Below, one piece after another: positions 1-9,169 of a stretch of DNA of 64,000 nt. Under the pieces are notes generated by a model. The model made no database searches. It worked only from the letters and a program-made list of their open reading frames with translations, and had not been told where the DNA came from. The position numbers and the translations under genes are program-made. Position 1 is the first letter of the stretch, and each line of letters opens with the position of its first letter. Source of the stretch: Acidimicrobiaceae bacterium (GTDB lineage Bacteria > Actinomycetota > Acidimicrobiia > Acidimicrobiales > Aldehydirespiratoraceae); NCBI GenBank assembly GCA_009843735.1, contig VYCW01000012.1:1-64000 (forward strand). Reading direction: 5' to 3'.

Positions 1-53
<53 letters not shown>

Positions 54-54
54 G

Positions 55-480
55 GTGGGGGTGGCTCTGGGCGACATGGCCAAGGGAGCGCTGCCCATCG
101 GTATCGCCCTGCTGCTGTGGGACCGGCCGGAGGCGATGGCGGCCTGGATCGGCGCGGTGGCGGGCCATGTGTGGCCGGTCCTGAGACGCTTCCGGGGCGG
201 CAAGGGGATGGCGACCGCCGGCGGCGGCGGTTTGGTCCTCGACCCTGTTATCGGCCTGATCTGCGTCGTGGTGTTCTTCGGCATGGTGCGCCTGACCAGG
301 GTGGCCGCGCTCGGCTCGCTGAGCGTGGGCGTCGTGTACCCGGTGCTGGCCCTCGTGCTGGGCTGGCCGGGGCCCGAGGTTGTTGTGGCGGCCGTGGTGA
401 TGGGCGTGATGGCGATGCGCCATCACGGCAATATCGTGCGGCTCGTGCGCGGCACCGAGCGGAAGCTGAGAGAGACTTGA
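55..480 (+). CDS. plsY: Glycerol-3-phosphate acyltransferase PlsY, 5'-truncated
   Basis: PlsY is the membrane enzyme that transfers an acyl group from acyl-phosphate to glycerol-3-phosphate, the first step of phospholipid synthesis in most bacteria. Visible family motifs are DMAKGALP, the GH..PV..RFRGGKGMAT loop and the C-terminal HHGNIVRLVRGTE. Hydrophobic segments lie between them. The N-terminal part with the SxNxG motif is absent because the reading frame runs into the poly-C edge, so the listed start is only the first in-frame GTG and not the true start. The stop lies 4 bases before moeA, suggesting cotranscription, although the two pathways are unrelated. Confidence 0.85.
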   Translation: MGVALGDMAKGALPIGIALLLWDRPEAMAAWIGAVAGHVWPVLRRFRGGKGMATAGGGGLVLDPVIGLICVVVFFGMVRLTRVAALGSLSVGVVYPVLALVLGWPGPEVVVAAVVMGVMAMRHHGNIVRLVRGTERKLRET

Positions 481-484
481 CCCC

Positions 485-1693
485 ATGATTCCGCTGGAGG
501 AGGCCCGCGAGCACGTCCTCTCCCGGGTCGTGACCCTTCCCGCCCGCCGGGTCCCGCTGGACGAGGCGCTCGGCCTGGTGCTGGCCGAGCCGGTCACGTC
601 GTCGGACCCCATACCGGCCTTCGCCAACACCGCCATGGACGGCTACGCCCTTCGAGCGGCCGACACGGCCGGCGCCCCGGTGGAGCTCGAGGTGGTCGGT
701 ACTATCGGCGCCGGCGACGACGGCTCGCTGCACGTCGGGGAGGCCCAGGCGGCCCGCATCATGACGGGGGCGCCCATCCCGCCGGGCGCGGACGCGGTGG
801 TGAAGGTCGAGCTGACCAGCCCGGCCGGCGGCGACGGCGACCGGGTGAGGGTCGAGGCGTCCGTCAAGGCCGGCAACCACATCCGTCATCCCGGCGAGGA
901 CGTGGCCGCCGGGGAGCAGGTGCTCGCCGCGGGCACGGTGGTGACGCCGGGCCGGGTCGGGCTGCTGGCCGCGGTGGGCGCCTATGAGGTCTCCGCCCAC
1001 GGCCGGCCCAGGGTGGGCGTGTTGTCGACCGGCGACGAGCTGGCCGACACGCCCGGACCGCTGCGGAGGGGCCAGATCCGCGACACCAACCGCCGCACGC
1101 TGCTCTCGCTGGTGTCGGAGGCCGGCTTCGAGGGCGTGGACCTGGGGATCGCACCCGATCGTCCCGACGACATCTCCAGGGCGTTCGAGGCCGGCGCGGC
1201 CGGCTGCGACGCGGTGATCTCGTCGGGAGGCGTGTCGATGGGCGACTTCGACTACGTGAAGGTGGTGCTGGACCGGATCGGCGACATGCGCTGGATGCAG
1301 ATCGCCATCAAGCCGGCCAAGCCGTTCGCCTTCGGCCTGGTCGACGGCACCCCGGTGTTCGGGCTGCCCGGCAACCCGGTGTCGTCGATGGTGAGCTTCG
1401 AGCTGCTGGCCAAGCCCGGCCTGAGGGCCATGGCGGGTCACGGCGCCGACGATCTCGGCCCCGCGCTGGTGCGGGCCGTCTGCGGCGACAAGCTCGGTCA
1501 CCGCAGCGACGGCAAGACCCACTTCGTGAGGGTGGCCGCCACCCGCGATGAGCGGGGCGTGCTGCGGGTGGCCCGGTCCGGTGGCCAGGGTTCGCACCAG
1601 CTGGCCGCCATGACCCGCGCCGACGCCCTGGCGGTGGTGCCCGACGGCGCCCGGCTGGGTGTGGGCGACCCGGTCGACGTGATCGTGCTCTGA
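485..1693 (+). CDS. moeA: Molybdopterin molybdotransferase MoeA (candidate Glp)
   Basis: MoeA inserts molybdate into adenylylated molybdopterin in the cytoplasm. The 402-residue length is normal. The catalytic-domain motifs are present: NTAMDGYA, MTGAPIPPGADAVV, STGDEL, SGGVSMGDFDYVK, IKPAKPFAFG and FGLPGNPVSS. These cover the aspartate and lysine residues known to matter in E. coli MoeA, so it looks enzymatically competent. It heads moeA-moaA-moaC and is followed a little further on by a GLPR-like membrane protein. In corynebacteria a MoeA paralogue called Glp binds FtsZ and such a receptor. Whether this copy has that second role is inference. Confidence 0.95.
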   Translation: MIPLEEAREHVLSRVVTLPARRVPLDEALGLVLAEPVTSSDPIPAFANTAMDGYALRAADTAGAPVELEVVGTIGAGDDGSLHVGEAQAARIMTGAPIPPGADAVVKVELTSPAGGDGDRVRVEASVKAGNHIRHPGEDVAAGEQVLAAGTVVTPGRVGLLAAVGAYEVSAHGRPRVGVLSTGDELADTPGPLRRGQIRDTNRRTLLSLVSEAGFEGVDLGIAPDRPDDISRAFEAGAAGCDAVISSGGVSMGDFDYVKVVLDRIGDMRWMQIAIKPAKPFAFGLVDGTPVFGLPGNPVSSMVSFELLAKPGLRAMAGHGADDLGPALVRAVCGDKLGHRSDGKTHFVRVAATRDERGVLRVARSGGQGSHQLAAMTRADALAVVPDGARLGVGDPVDVIVL

Positions 1694-1702
1694 GTGAGCG
1701 GG

Positions 1703-1708
1703 TAGCCT
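1703..1708 (+). promoter_or_regulatory. Leaderless -10 box for moaA
   Basis: TAGCCT ends 7 bases before the moaA ATG, placing the transcript start at or within a base of the start codon. No convincing Shine-Dalgarno sequence is seen. The call is part of a window-wide pattern. Confidence 0.6.
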
Positions 1709-1715
1709 GCGGGCA

Positions 1716-2699
1716 ATGGCGGAGCAGCTCCTCGACGGCTTCGGGCGGGTCCACCGGGACCTAAGGATCTCGGTCACCGACCGGTGCAACTTCCGCTGCA
1801 CCTACTGCATGCCCGCCGACGGTCTCGAGTGGCTGCCCCGAGACGGCATCCTCACCTTCGAGGAGATCACCAGGCTGGCCCGGATCATGGTGGAGCGCTA
1901 CGGCGTCAACGGCATCCGCCTCACCGGCGGCGAGCCCACCGTGCGGGCCAACCTGCCCACGCTGGTCGGGATGCTGGCCGCGCTCGGCACGGACCTCGCC
2001 ATGACCACCAACGGCGTGTCTCTGCCGTTGCTGGCCGCCGACCTGCGGGCCGCCGGCCTTCGCCGGGTGAACGTCTCATGCGACTCGCTGCGGGCTGACC
2101 GGTTCGCCGAGCTCACCCGCCGCGACGCCCTCACCCGGGTGCTCGACGGTATAGACGCCGCCCGCGACGCAGGCTTCGATCCGGTCAAGGTCAACTGCGT
2201 GGTGATGCGCGGCGTCAACGACGACGAGATCGCCGACTTCGTGGAGTTCGGGCGGGCCAAGGGGGTGGAGGTCCGGTTCATCGAGTTCATGCCACTCGAC
2301 GCCGACGGCATCTGGACCAACGATCTGGTGGTTCCGGTCAACGAGATCCTGGCCCGGGTCAACGAGGCCAGCCCGGTGGAGCCGGTCGAGCGCACCTCGG
2401 CGCCGGCCAGCCGCTATCGCTTCGCCGACGGATCGGGCCACGTCGGCATCGTCGCCTCGGTCAGCGACTCCTTCTGCTCCACCTGCGACCGGGTGCGTCT
2501 CACTGCCGACGGGCAGTTCCGCAACTGCCTCTTCGCGGTGACCGAGACGGATGTACGGGCCCTGCTTCGGGCCGGCGCCGACGACGACGAGATCGCGGCC
2601 GCGCTGGAGGCGTCGGTGGCGTCAAAGTGGGCAGGTCACCAGATCAACAGGGTGAACTTCATCAAGCCCCGCCGCTCCATGTCGCAGATCGGCGGCTGA
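1716..2699 (+). CDS. moaA: GTP 3',8-cyclase MoaA, radical SAM
   Basis: MoaA converts GTP to 3',8-cyclo-GTP, the first step of molybdenum cofactor synthesis. The radical-SAM cluster motif CNFRCTYCMP is near residue 25. The C-terminal second-cluster cysteines appear in DSFCSTCDRVR and, 14 residues later, FRNC. The protein ends in the Gly-Gly tail (SQIGG) that is essential in this family. Length 327 is normal. The ATG is preceded by a TAGCCT box at leaderless spacing instead of a ribosome binding site. A 15-bp segment covering its last codons is repeated just downstream. Confidence 0.97.
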   Translation: MAEQLLDGFGRVHRDLRISVTDRCNFRCTYCMPADGLEWLPRDGILTFEEITRLARIMVERYGVNGIRLTGGEPTVRANLPTLVGMLAALGTDLAMTTNGVSLPLLAADLRAAGLRRVNVSCDSLRADRFAELTRRDALTRVLDGIDAARDAGFDPVKVNCVVMRGVNDDEIADFVEFGRAKGVEVRFIEFMPLDADGIWTNDLVVPVNEILARVNEASPVEPVERTSAPASRYRFADGSGHVGIVASVSDSFCSTCDRVRLTADGQFRNCLFAVTETDVRALLRAGADDDEIAAALEASVASKWAGHQINRVNFIKPRRSMSQIGG

Positions 2700-2734
2700 G
2701 GTCTCCCGGCGCGTCAGCGAGATCGGCGGCTGAG
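2686..2734 (+). repeat. 15-bp direct repeat at the moaA 3' end
   Basis: AGATCGGCGGCTGAG occurs at 2686-2700, covering the final codons and stop of moaA, and again at 2720-2734, offset by 34 bp. The second copy sits directly before the moaC TTG start. It looks like a small local duplication. Confidence 0.85.
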
Positions 2735-2736
2735 AA

Positions 2737-3210
<474 letters not shown>

Positions 3211-3360
3211 TCGATATCCACCACTTGGGTGTTGCTACCTGCCATTCTGTAGGAGCCGTCGTCGCATGTACGGGTCGTCGAAGCGGTGTGCGGGGCGTCT
3301 GGTACGCATCCGCCGGGGCGTCGGCGTCCCCATCCGATCGAACCAGAAGGAGACCAGTCT

Positions 3361-3843
3361 GTGACTCTCATCGTGTTGGCGGTGTTGGCGACCGCCTGGC
3401 TGGGATACTTCGTGCTGTGGTTCCGGGAGCGGCGGGCTTCTCAACCGGTTCGCAGCAACGGAGCCGTGAGCTTCAACCGTCCCTTCAAGTCCATGGACCG
3501 CGGGCGTGGGTTCGCCGGCGTGCCCGGCAGTGGAGCCAGGCCCAGCGGCGAGTTGTTCGACGCGCCGCGGTCTGCCGGGCAGGCGCTGTCGCGACGGCGT
3601 CAGGTGGTCGCGGTCCTCGGGGCGGTGGCCGTGGCCTCGCTGCTGGCCATTCCCGCTCTGGGAGGGGCCGCCCTGGCCGTTCACGTTCTGGCCGACGTGG
3701 CCCTTCTCCTGTTCACGTTCGGCGCCGCCCGCCGCCAGCAGGTCGCCGCTCCGGGCGTGGCCGAGGTCAGGGTGCTCTACCCGCAGCGGCCCTCGTCCAG
3801 CGAAGTAGTGGTAGCCCCCTTGAGGCGAGTCGCCAACGGCTGA
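3361..3843 (+). CDS. Small membrane protein resembling the Glp receptor GLPR
   Basis: The GTG start at 3361 is preceded by a good AAGGAGAC ribosome binding site, so the longer ORF-track start at 3286 is rejected. The 160-residue product has an N-terminal membrane helix (LIVLAVLATAWLGYFVLWF), a basic segment, a cytoplasmic linker with VSFNRPFKSMDRG, the tripeptide SRRRQ, and a hydrophobic region of about 40 residues near the C terminus. This layout resembles actinobacterial proteins near moeA/glp (mycobacterial Rv0996, corynebacterial GLPR), which tether the MoeA-like Glp to the division site. The assignment rests on remembered architecture plus context, so it is tentative. Confidence 0.5.
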   Translation: MTLIVLAVLATAWLGYFVLWFRERRASQPVRSNGAVSFNRPFKSMDRGRGFAGVPGSGARPSGELFDAPRSAGQALSRRRQVVAVLGAVAVASLLAIPALGGAALAVHVLADVALLLFTFGAARRQQVAAPGVAEVRVLYPQRPSSSEVVVAPLRRVANG

Positions 3844-3936
3844 AGCAGACCCCAGCGGTCTATGCCTCCGCCGGGACCGAGCCGCAGTACCTCGAGACTC
3901 GCCGCCACGGTCGTCGGGTGCGGGGGGAGGCGCCGC

Positions 3937-3942
3937 TAAACT
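3937..3942 (+). promoter_or_regulatory. Candidate -10 box for tRNA-Ala
   Basis: TAAACT lies 12 bases before the mature tRNA 5' end, predicting a transcript start about 6 bases before the tRNA. The -35 region is weak. Confidence 0.45.
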
Positions 3943-3954
3943 CGCCCCTTCCGC

Positions 3955-4029
3955 GGGGGTGTAGCTCAGTCTGGCTAGAGCGCCTCGGTCGCATCGAGGA
4001 GGCCAGGGGTTCGAATCCCCTCACCTCCA
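3955..4029 (+). tRNA. tRNA-Ala (anticodon CGC)
   Basis: A full 75-nt cloverleaf can be drawn: acceptor GGGGGTG/CACCTCC, anticodon stem CCTCG/CGAGG around loop GTCGCAT, and T stem AGGGG/CCCCT around TTCGAAT. The anticodon CGC reads GCG alanine codons. The acceptor carries the G3:U70 wobble pair and A73, the alanine identity elements. CCA is not encoded, since CCG follows. The gene converges with the minus-strand sterol reductase. Confidence 0.95.
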
Positions 4030-4046
4030 CCGCAGGAGCCCCCGGA

Positions 4047-5183
4047 TCAGTAGATGCCGGGGAAGATCCGGTACTTGACCTTCGCCTGGTACTCGGCCCA
4101 CTTCTCGGGGCCGTACTTCTGCTCGCACTCGCGCTCGTCGAAGCGCTGGCGGACGGTGAAGAAGCTCACCACGAAGATGGAGTAGGTCCAGGCCCACAGG
4201 TTGCCGGGGTGGCCGAACACCAGGGCGAACGAGATGGCCAGGATCCCCTCGCCCAGGTAGTTGAAGTGGCGGGCCGGGCGCCACCATCCGCTGCACAGGA
4301 TCTTTCGTTCGCCGGCCTCGATGTACTCCGGCTCGACCCACAGGAACTTGCGGTCAGGCCACCTCTTGAACGTGTACTTCTGGAGGTTGGCGCCCCGTCC
4401 GATGGTCCACCCGCCCAGGAACAGCACGCACACTGCGATGAGCCAGAAGGAGGTGAGCCCCGTCGAGTACCCCGGATCGGAGTGCGGGGCCATGCCCCAC
4501 AGCGGCAGGATGAACAGCCACCCGTAGGCCACCAGGCCGCCCCACCACAGCTTGAAGCCGATGTGCTCGTGGATCAGGTCGTAGGTGTAGAGCTGGACCC
4601 GCTCCCAGATGAAGTAGTCGAAGGTGTAGAACGTCCAGAAGGCGGCGTACAGGTAGATGCCCGGGTTGGCGTCGCCGCCGAACTGGCCGTGGTGCCAGGC
4701 CGCCCCCGACAGGGCGTTGAGCGACAGCATCGTCCCGCCGACCACGTACCACCACATCTTGATGTCGATGCGGTTGTTGAACAGCTGCAGCTCCTGGGAC
4801 CGGCCCTCCCACAGCGCCAGCCACGGGTTGGCGATCTCGCCCTTGGGCTGGGTGAACACCGACCACACTGCGAAGATCGCGCAGAACACGGTGCCCCCGA
4901 CCACCGCCCACAGTGACGACCGGTAGAACCAGTCGCGGGGCAGCCCGCCGATCTCGAATGCCCACACGAGGTGCGCGATCACGAACACCAGCAGGCCGTT
5001 CAACCGGTAGTTGCGGGGCTCACCGGTCTCGCGGTCCTTGACGTAGCCGGTGACCCGCCTCGCGGGCAGGATGATCTGCAGAACGAAGAACACGGCGAAG
5101 ATGATCAGCGGCGTGAAGAACGCCCAGACCGCCTCCCCGTCGGAGAGCTCCGTGAGATGCTCGATGCCTAGCGCTTCAGCCAT
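4047..5183 (-). CDS. ERG4/ERG24-family sterol reductase-like membrane protein
   Basis: This 378-residue protein has about eight hydrophobic segments and the family signature near its C terminus: CSGWWRPARHFNYLGE, then a tail with KYGPEKWAEYQAKVKYRIFP. The family includes delta-14 sterol reductase (ERG24), delta-24(28) reductase (ERG4), DHCR7 and the lamin B receptor, all NADPH-dependent reductases of sterol double bonds. The acidic/asparagine segment FNNRIDIKMWW is also typical. Bacterial members are few. The substrate here is unknown and no other sterol gene is in the window. The ATG at 5183 has a TAGGTT box 6 bases upstream, within a duplicated segment. Confidence 0.85.
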   Translation of the reverse strand: MAEALGIEHLTELSDGEAVWAFFTPLIIFAVFFVLQIILPARRVTGYVKDRETGEPRNYRLNGLLVFVIAHLVWAFEIGGLPRDWFYRSSLWAVVGGTVFCAIFAVWSVFTQPKGEIANPWLALWEGRSQELQLFNNRIDIKMWWYVVGGTMLSLNALSGAAWHHGQFGGDANPGIYLYAAFWTFYTFDYFIWERVQLYTYDLIHEHIGFKLWWGGLVAYGWLFILPLWGMAPHSDPGYSTGLTSFWLIAVCVLFLGGWTIGRGANLQKYTFKRWPDRKFLWVEPEYIEAGERKILCSGWWRPARHFNYLGEGILAISFALVFGHPGNLWAWTYSIFVVSFFTVRQRFDERECEQKYGPEKWAEYQAKVKYRIFPGIY

Positions 5184-5208
5184 ATCCGAAACCTAGCGCT
5201 TCAGCCAT
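5167..5208 (-). repeat. 17-bp direct repeat duplicating the sterol reductase start
   Basis: CCTAGCGCTTCAGCCAT occurs at 5167-5183, which is the start of the reductase gene, and again at 5192-5208. On the minus strand each copy reads ATGGCTGAAGCGCTAGG. The 25-bp offset puts the outer ATG out of frame. It would encode a 10-residue peptide whose TGA overlaps the real start region. Confidence 0.95.
5190..5195 (-). promoter_or_regulatory. Leaderless -10 box for the sterol reductase
   Basis: On the minus strand TAGGTT ends 6 bases before the ATG at 5183. Its TAGG comes from the outer copy of the 17-bp direct repeat, so the duplication may have supplied the promoter element. Confidence 0.5.
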
Positions 5209-5250
5209 GGCCGAGGCCGCCTTCGGAAGATGCTGCGGTTGCCGGCGCGG

Positions 5251-6639
<1,389 letters not shown>

Positions 6640-6680
6640 CTGGAGTCTCCTCTTGTCGGGCCGTGGGGCAACGGTTCGCG

Positions 6681-6686
6681 ACAATA
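6681..6686 (-). promoter_or_regulatory. Candidate -10 box for amtB
   Basis: TATTGT on the minus strand lies in the 63-bp gap after fabH and predicts a leader of about 35 nt that contains the amtB ribosome binding site. No clear -35 box is visible. Confidence 0.4.
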
Positions 6687-6702
6687 GCAGTGAGAAGCGG
6701 TC

Positions 6703-7821
6703 TCAGTAGTTCCCGGTAGCCGGATCGACCGCGGCGTCAGCGTGCAGTGGAGCGTAGAAGTCCCGGTTGGGTGCCAGCAGGTCGAAGACCGTCTCTTCGC
6801 AGGCCGGCAGCTCCGCATCGCAGCTGCCGAGCGGCTCGACCCGCTCGCCCCAGCGGGTCACCGTGGACCCCCAGGTCACACCGCCGCCGAAGGCGGTCTG
6901 CACGACGATCGACCCCGGCCGGATCAGCCCCGCTTCCAGCGCGTCCACGAGCGCCATCGGCACCGAGGCGGCCGCCGAGTTGCCGTGAGTGCCGATGTTG
7001 AGCATCACCCGGTCGGTGTCGATGCCGAGCCGCCGGGCCGCGGCCGAGATGATGCGCTCGTTGGCCTGGTGGGGTATCACCGCGTCGACGTCCGCGAGGT
7101 CGAGCCCCGCCCGGTCCAGCGCCCGCCGCACCGACGCCTCGATGCCCTGCACCGCGATCTTGAACACGGCCCGGCCGTCGAAGTGCAGCCGGTGCACGAA
7201 CGGGTCGCGCACCGGGCTCAACCGTCCCCTGGTGCCGAGGGTGGGGAACACCATGGTCCGTCCGGCCGCGCCGTCGGCGCCGAGGTCGGCGGCCAGCACG
7301 CCCTCACCGGTGTCCGACGGCTCGAGCACGGCCGCGCCCGCGCCGTCGCCGAAGAGGATGCAGGTGGCCCGGTCCCAGTAGTCCATCACCCAGTGCAGCT
7401 TCTCGGCCCCCACCAGCAGGACCCGCTCGGCCACGCTGGCGGCGATCATCGACGACGCGGTGGCCGTGCCGTAGATCCACCCGCTGCACGCCGCGTTGAG
7501 GTCGAAGGCGGCCGCGTTGACCGCGCCCAGGCGCTCCTGGAGGAAGCAGGCGTTGCTGGGGCAGGTGATCTCGGGCGTGACCGTGGCCAGGATGAGCATG
7601 TCGATGTCGGCGGCCTCGAGGCCGGCGGCAGCCAGCGCTTTCAGGGCGGCCACCTCGGCCAGGTCGGTGGTCTCGACGTGGGAGATGCCCCGCTCGCGGA
7701 TGCCGGTGCGCTCCAGGATCCAGTCGTTGTCGGTGTCGACGAGCTGTTCGAGGTCGGCGTTGGTCAGTTTCACCGGGGGCACGCACTTGCCCCACCCCGT
7801 GAACGTCGCCCGCCGGGTCAT
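6703..7821 (-). CDS. fabH: 3-oxoacyl-[ACP] synthase III FabH, C-terminally extended
   Basis: FabH condenses an acyl-CoA primer with malonyl-ACP to start fatty acid synthesis. The thiolase-fold triad is visible: cysteine in NAACSGW, histidine in PHQANE and asparagine in GTHGNSAAAS. The ATG at 7821 gives 372 residues. The normal protein ends near the GGGVTWGSTVTRW strand, so a tail of roughly 45 residues (GERVEPLG onward) is extra. It contains two cysteines and no motif I recognise. The gene starts 8 bases after the M20 hydrolase stop, so the two are probably cotranscribed. The role could be primer selection in a specialised pathway and not the housekeeping FabH. Confidence 0.88.
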   Translation of the reverse strand: MTRRATFTGWGKCVPPVKLTNADLEQLVDTDNDWILERTGIRERGISHVETTDLAEVAALKALAAAGLEAADIDMLILATVTPEITCPSNACFLQERLGAVNAAAFDLNAACSGWIYGTATASSMIAASVAERVLLVGAEKLHWVMDYWDRATCILFGDGAGAAVLEPSDTGEGVLAADLGADGAAGRTMVFPTLGTRGRLSPVRDPFVHRLHFDGRAVFKIAVQGIEASVRRALDRAGLDLADVDAVIPHQANERIISAAARRLGIDTDRVMLNIGTHGNSAAASVPMALVDALEAGLIRPGSIVVQTAFGGGVTWGSTVTRWGERVEPLGSCDAELPACEETVFDLLAPNRDFYAPLHADAAVDPATGNY

Positions 7822-7829
7822 CGCCGCCC

Positions 7830-9089
7830 CTAGGGCAGGTGGTCCCGGGCCAGGGCGACCACCGTGTTCAACAGCACGTTGGCGCCGGCCACCAGATCGT
7901 CGGGCTCGGTGAACTCGGCCGGGTTGTGGCTGATGCCCTTCACGCTGGGCACGAACACCATGCCGGCCGGGCAGACCTCGGCCAGTATCTGGGCGTCGTG
8001 GCCTGCCCCTGAGGGCATCCGGCGCACCGACAGTCCCAGCGCGGAGGCGGTCGACTCGACCAGTTCCACCACCCGGGGGTCGAAGACGACCGGTTCGAAG
8101 CGGGCGACCCACTTGGTGTCGATCTCGACCTCCTCCGACTCGGCTATCCGCTTGGTCTCCGCCAGCAGGCGCCGCTCGGCCGACTGCAGGTCGTCATCGT
8201 CGGTGTTGCGCAGGTCGATGATGAGCTTGGCCCGGGCCGCCACCACGTTCACCAGGTCGGGGTGCAGCCTCAGGGCCCCTACCGTTCCCACCTGGGTGCC
8301 GCCCATCTCGTCGGCGATGCGCCGCACCGCCACCACCAGCTCGCCCGCGGCCAGCCCTGCGTCGCGCCGCATGCTCATCGGGGTCGTGCCCGCATGGTTC
8401 GACTGGCCGGTGATATTCACCTCGGTCCAGGAGATGCCCTGGACGCCGGTGACCGCACCGATGCGCATGCCGTCGCGCTCCAGCACTGGCCCCTGCTCGA
8501 TGTGGAGCTCCACGAAGGCGTAGGGAGCCGGTCCCGGGCACGGCACCGGGCCCCGGTAGCCGATGCGGTCCAATTCGTCCCCGACCGCGACGCCGTCGGC
8601 GTCGGTGGTCGACATGGCCTCCTCGACGGTCAGACCGCCGGTGTAGCAGAGGCTGCCCATCATGTCGGGCGGGAAGCGGGAGCCCTCCTCGTTGGTGAAG
8701 AAGGCCGCGGCCAGAGGGCGCTCGAGCTCGATGCCGCTCTCGATGGCGGTCTCGATCACCTCCAGCGCGGCCAGCACGCCCAGGTTGCCGTCGTACTTGC
8801 CGCCGGTCGCCACCGTGTCGATGTGCGAGCCCATCATGACCGGCGGGCCGGAGCCCACATCGGTCTGCATCGCGACGACGTTGCCGATGGTGTCGATGCT
8901 CACGTCGAGGCCGAGGTCGCGCATCCAGGTGACCACCAGGTCGCGGCCCTCCTTGTCGGCGTCGGTGAGAGCCAGGCGGTTGTTGCCTCCCCCCGGGATG
9001 GGGCCGATCTCGGCCAGGTCCCACAACCGCTGGAGCAGGCGCGGCCCGTTTATCTCCAAGAGTTCCCGGTCCCCGTCGAATCCGCCCAT
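7830..9089 (-). CDS. M20-family amidohydrolase (N-carbamoyl amino acid hydrolase / allantoate amidohydrolase type)
   Basis: Members of this zinc or manganese hydrolase group cleave carbamoyl or ureido groups from N-carbamoyl amino acids, allantoate or ureidoglycine. Metal-site motifs are clear: GSHIDTV, GGKYDGNLGV, NEEGSRFPP, VELHIEQGP and SGAGHDAQ. The dimerisation-domain signature SNHAGTTPM.MRRDA is also present. The ATG at 9089 gives 419 residues, typical for the family. The ORF-track extension to 9626 overlaps the neighbouring hydrolase and is rejected. A TAACCT box ends 8 bases before the start. Sequence alone does not fix the substrate. Confidence 0.88.
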   Translation of the reverse strand: MGGFDGDRELLEINGPRLLQRLWDLAEIGPIPGGGNNRLALTDADKEGRDLVVTWMRDLGLDVSIDTIGNVVAMQTDVGSGPPVMMGSHIDTVATGGKYDGNLGVLAALEVIETAIESGIELERPLAAAFFTNEEGSRFPPDMMGSLCYTGGLTVEEAMSTTDADGVAVGDELDRIGYRGPVPCPGPAPYAFVELHIEQGPVLERDGMRIGAVTGVQGISWTEVNITGQSNHAGTTPMSMRRDAGLAAGELVVAVRRIADEMGGTQVGTVGALRLHPDLVNVVAARAKLIIDLRNTDDDDLQSAERRLLAETKRIAESEEVEIDTKWVARFEPVVFDPRVVELVESTASALGLSVRRMPSGAGHDAQILAEVCPAGMVFVPSVKGISHNPAEFTEPDDLVAGANVLLNTVVALARDHLP

Positions 9090-9097
9090 GGGCGGCG

Positions 9098-9103
9098 AGG
9101 TTA
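9098..9103 (-). promoter_or_regulatory. Leaderless -10 box for the M20 hydrolase
   Basis: TAACCT on the minus strand ends 8 bases before the ATG at 9089. No ribosome binding site is visible. Confidence 0.55.
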
Positions 9104-9169
9104 GCCGCGGGTCAGAGGGGAATTGGCAGCGAAATGCTCGCCATCCGTGCAAGACGCTGCCGGTTCCGG

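Noticed and set aside
5167-5208. Short repeats as CRISPR units
   Set aside because: Only two copies with 8 bases between them, inside a gene start. No array occurs anywhere in the window.
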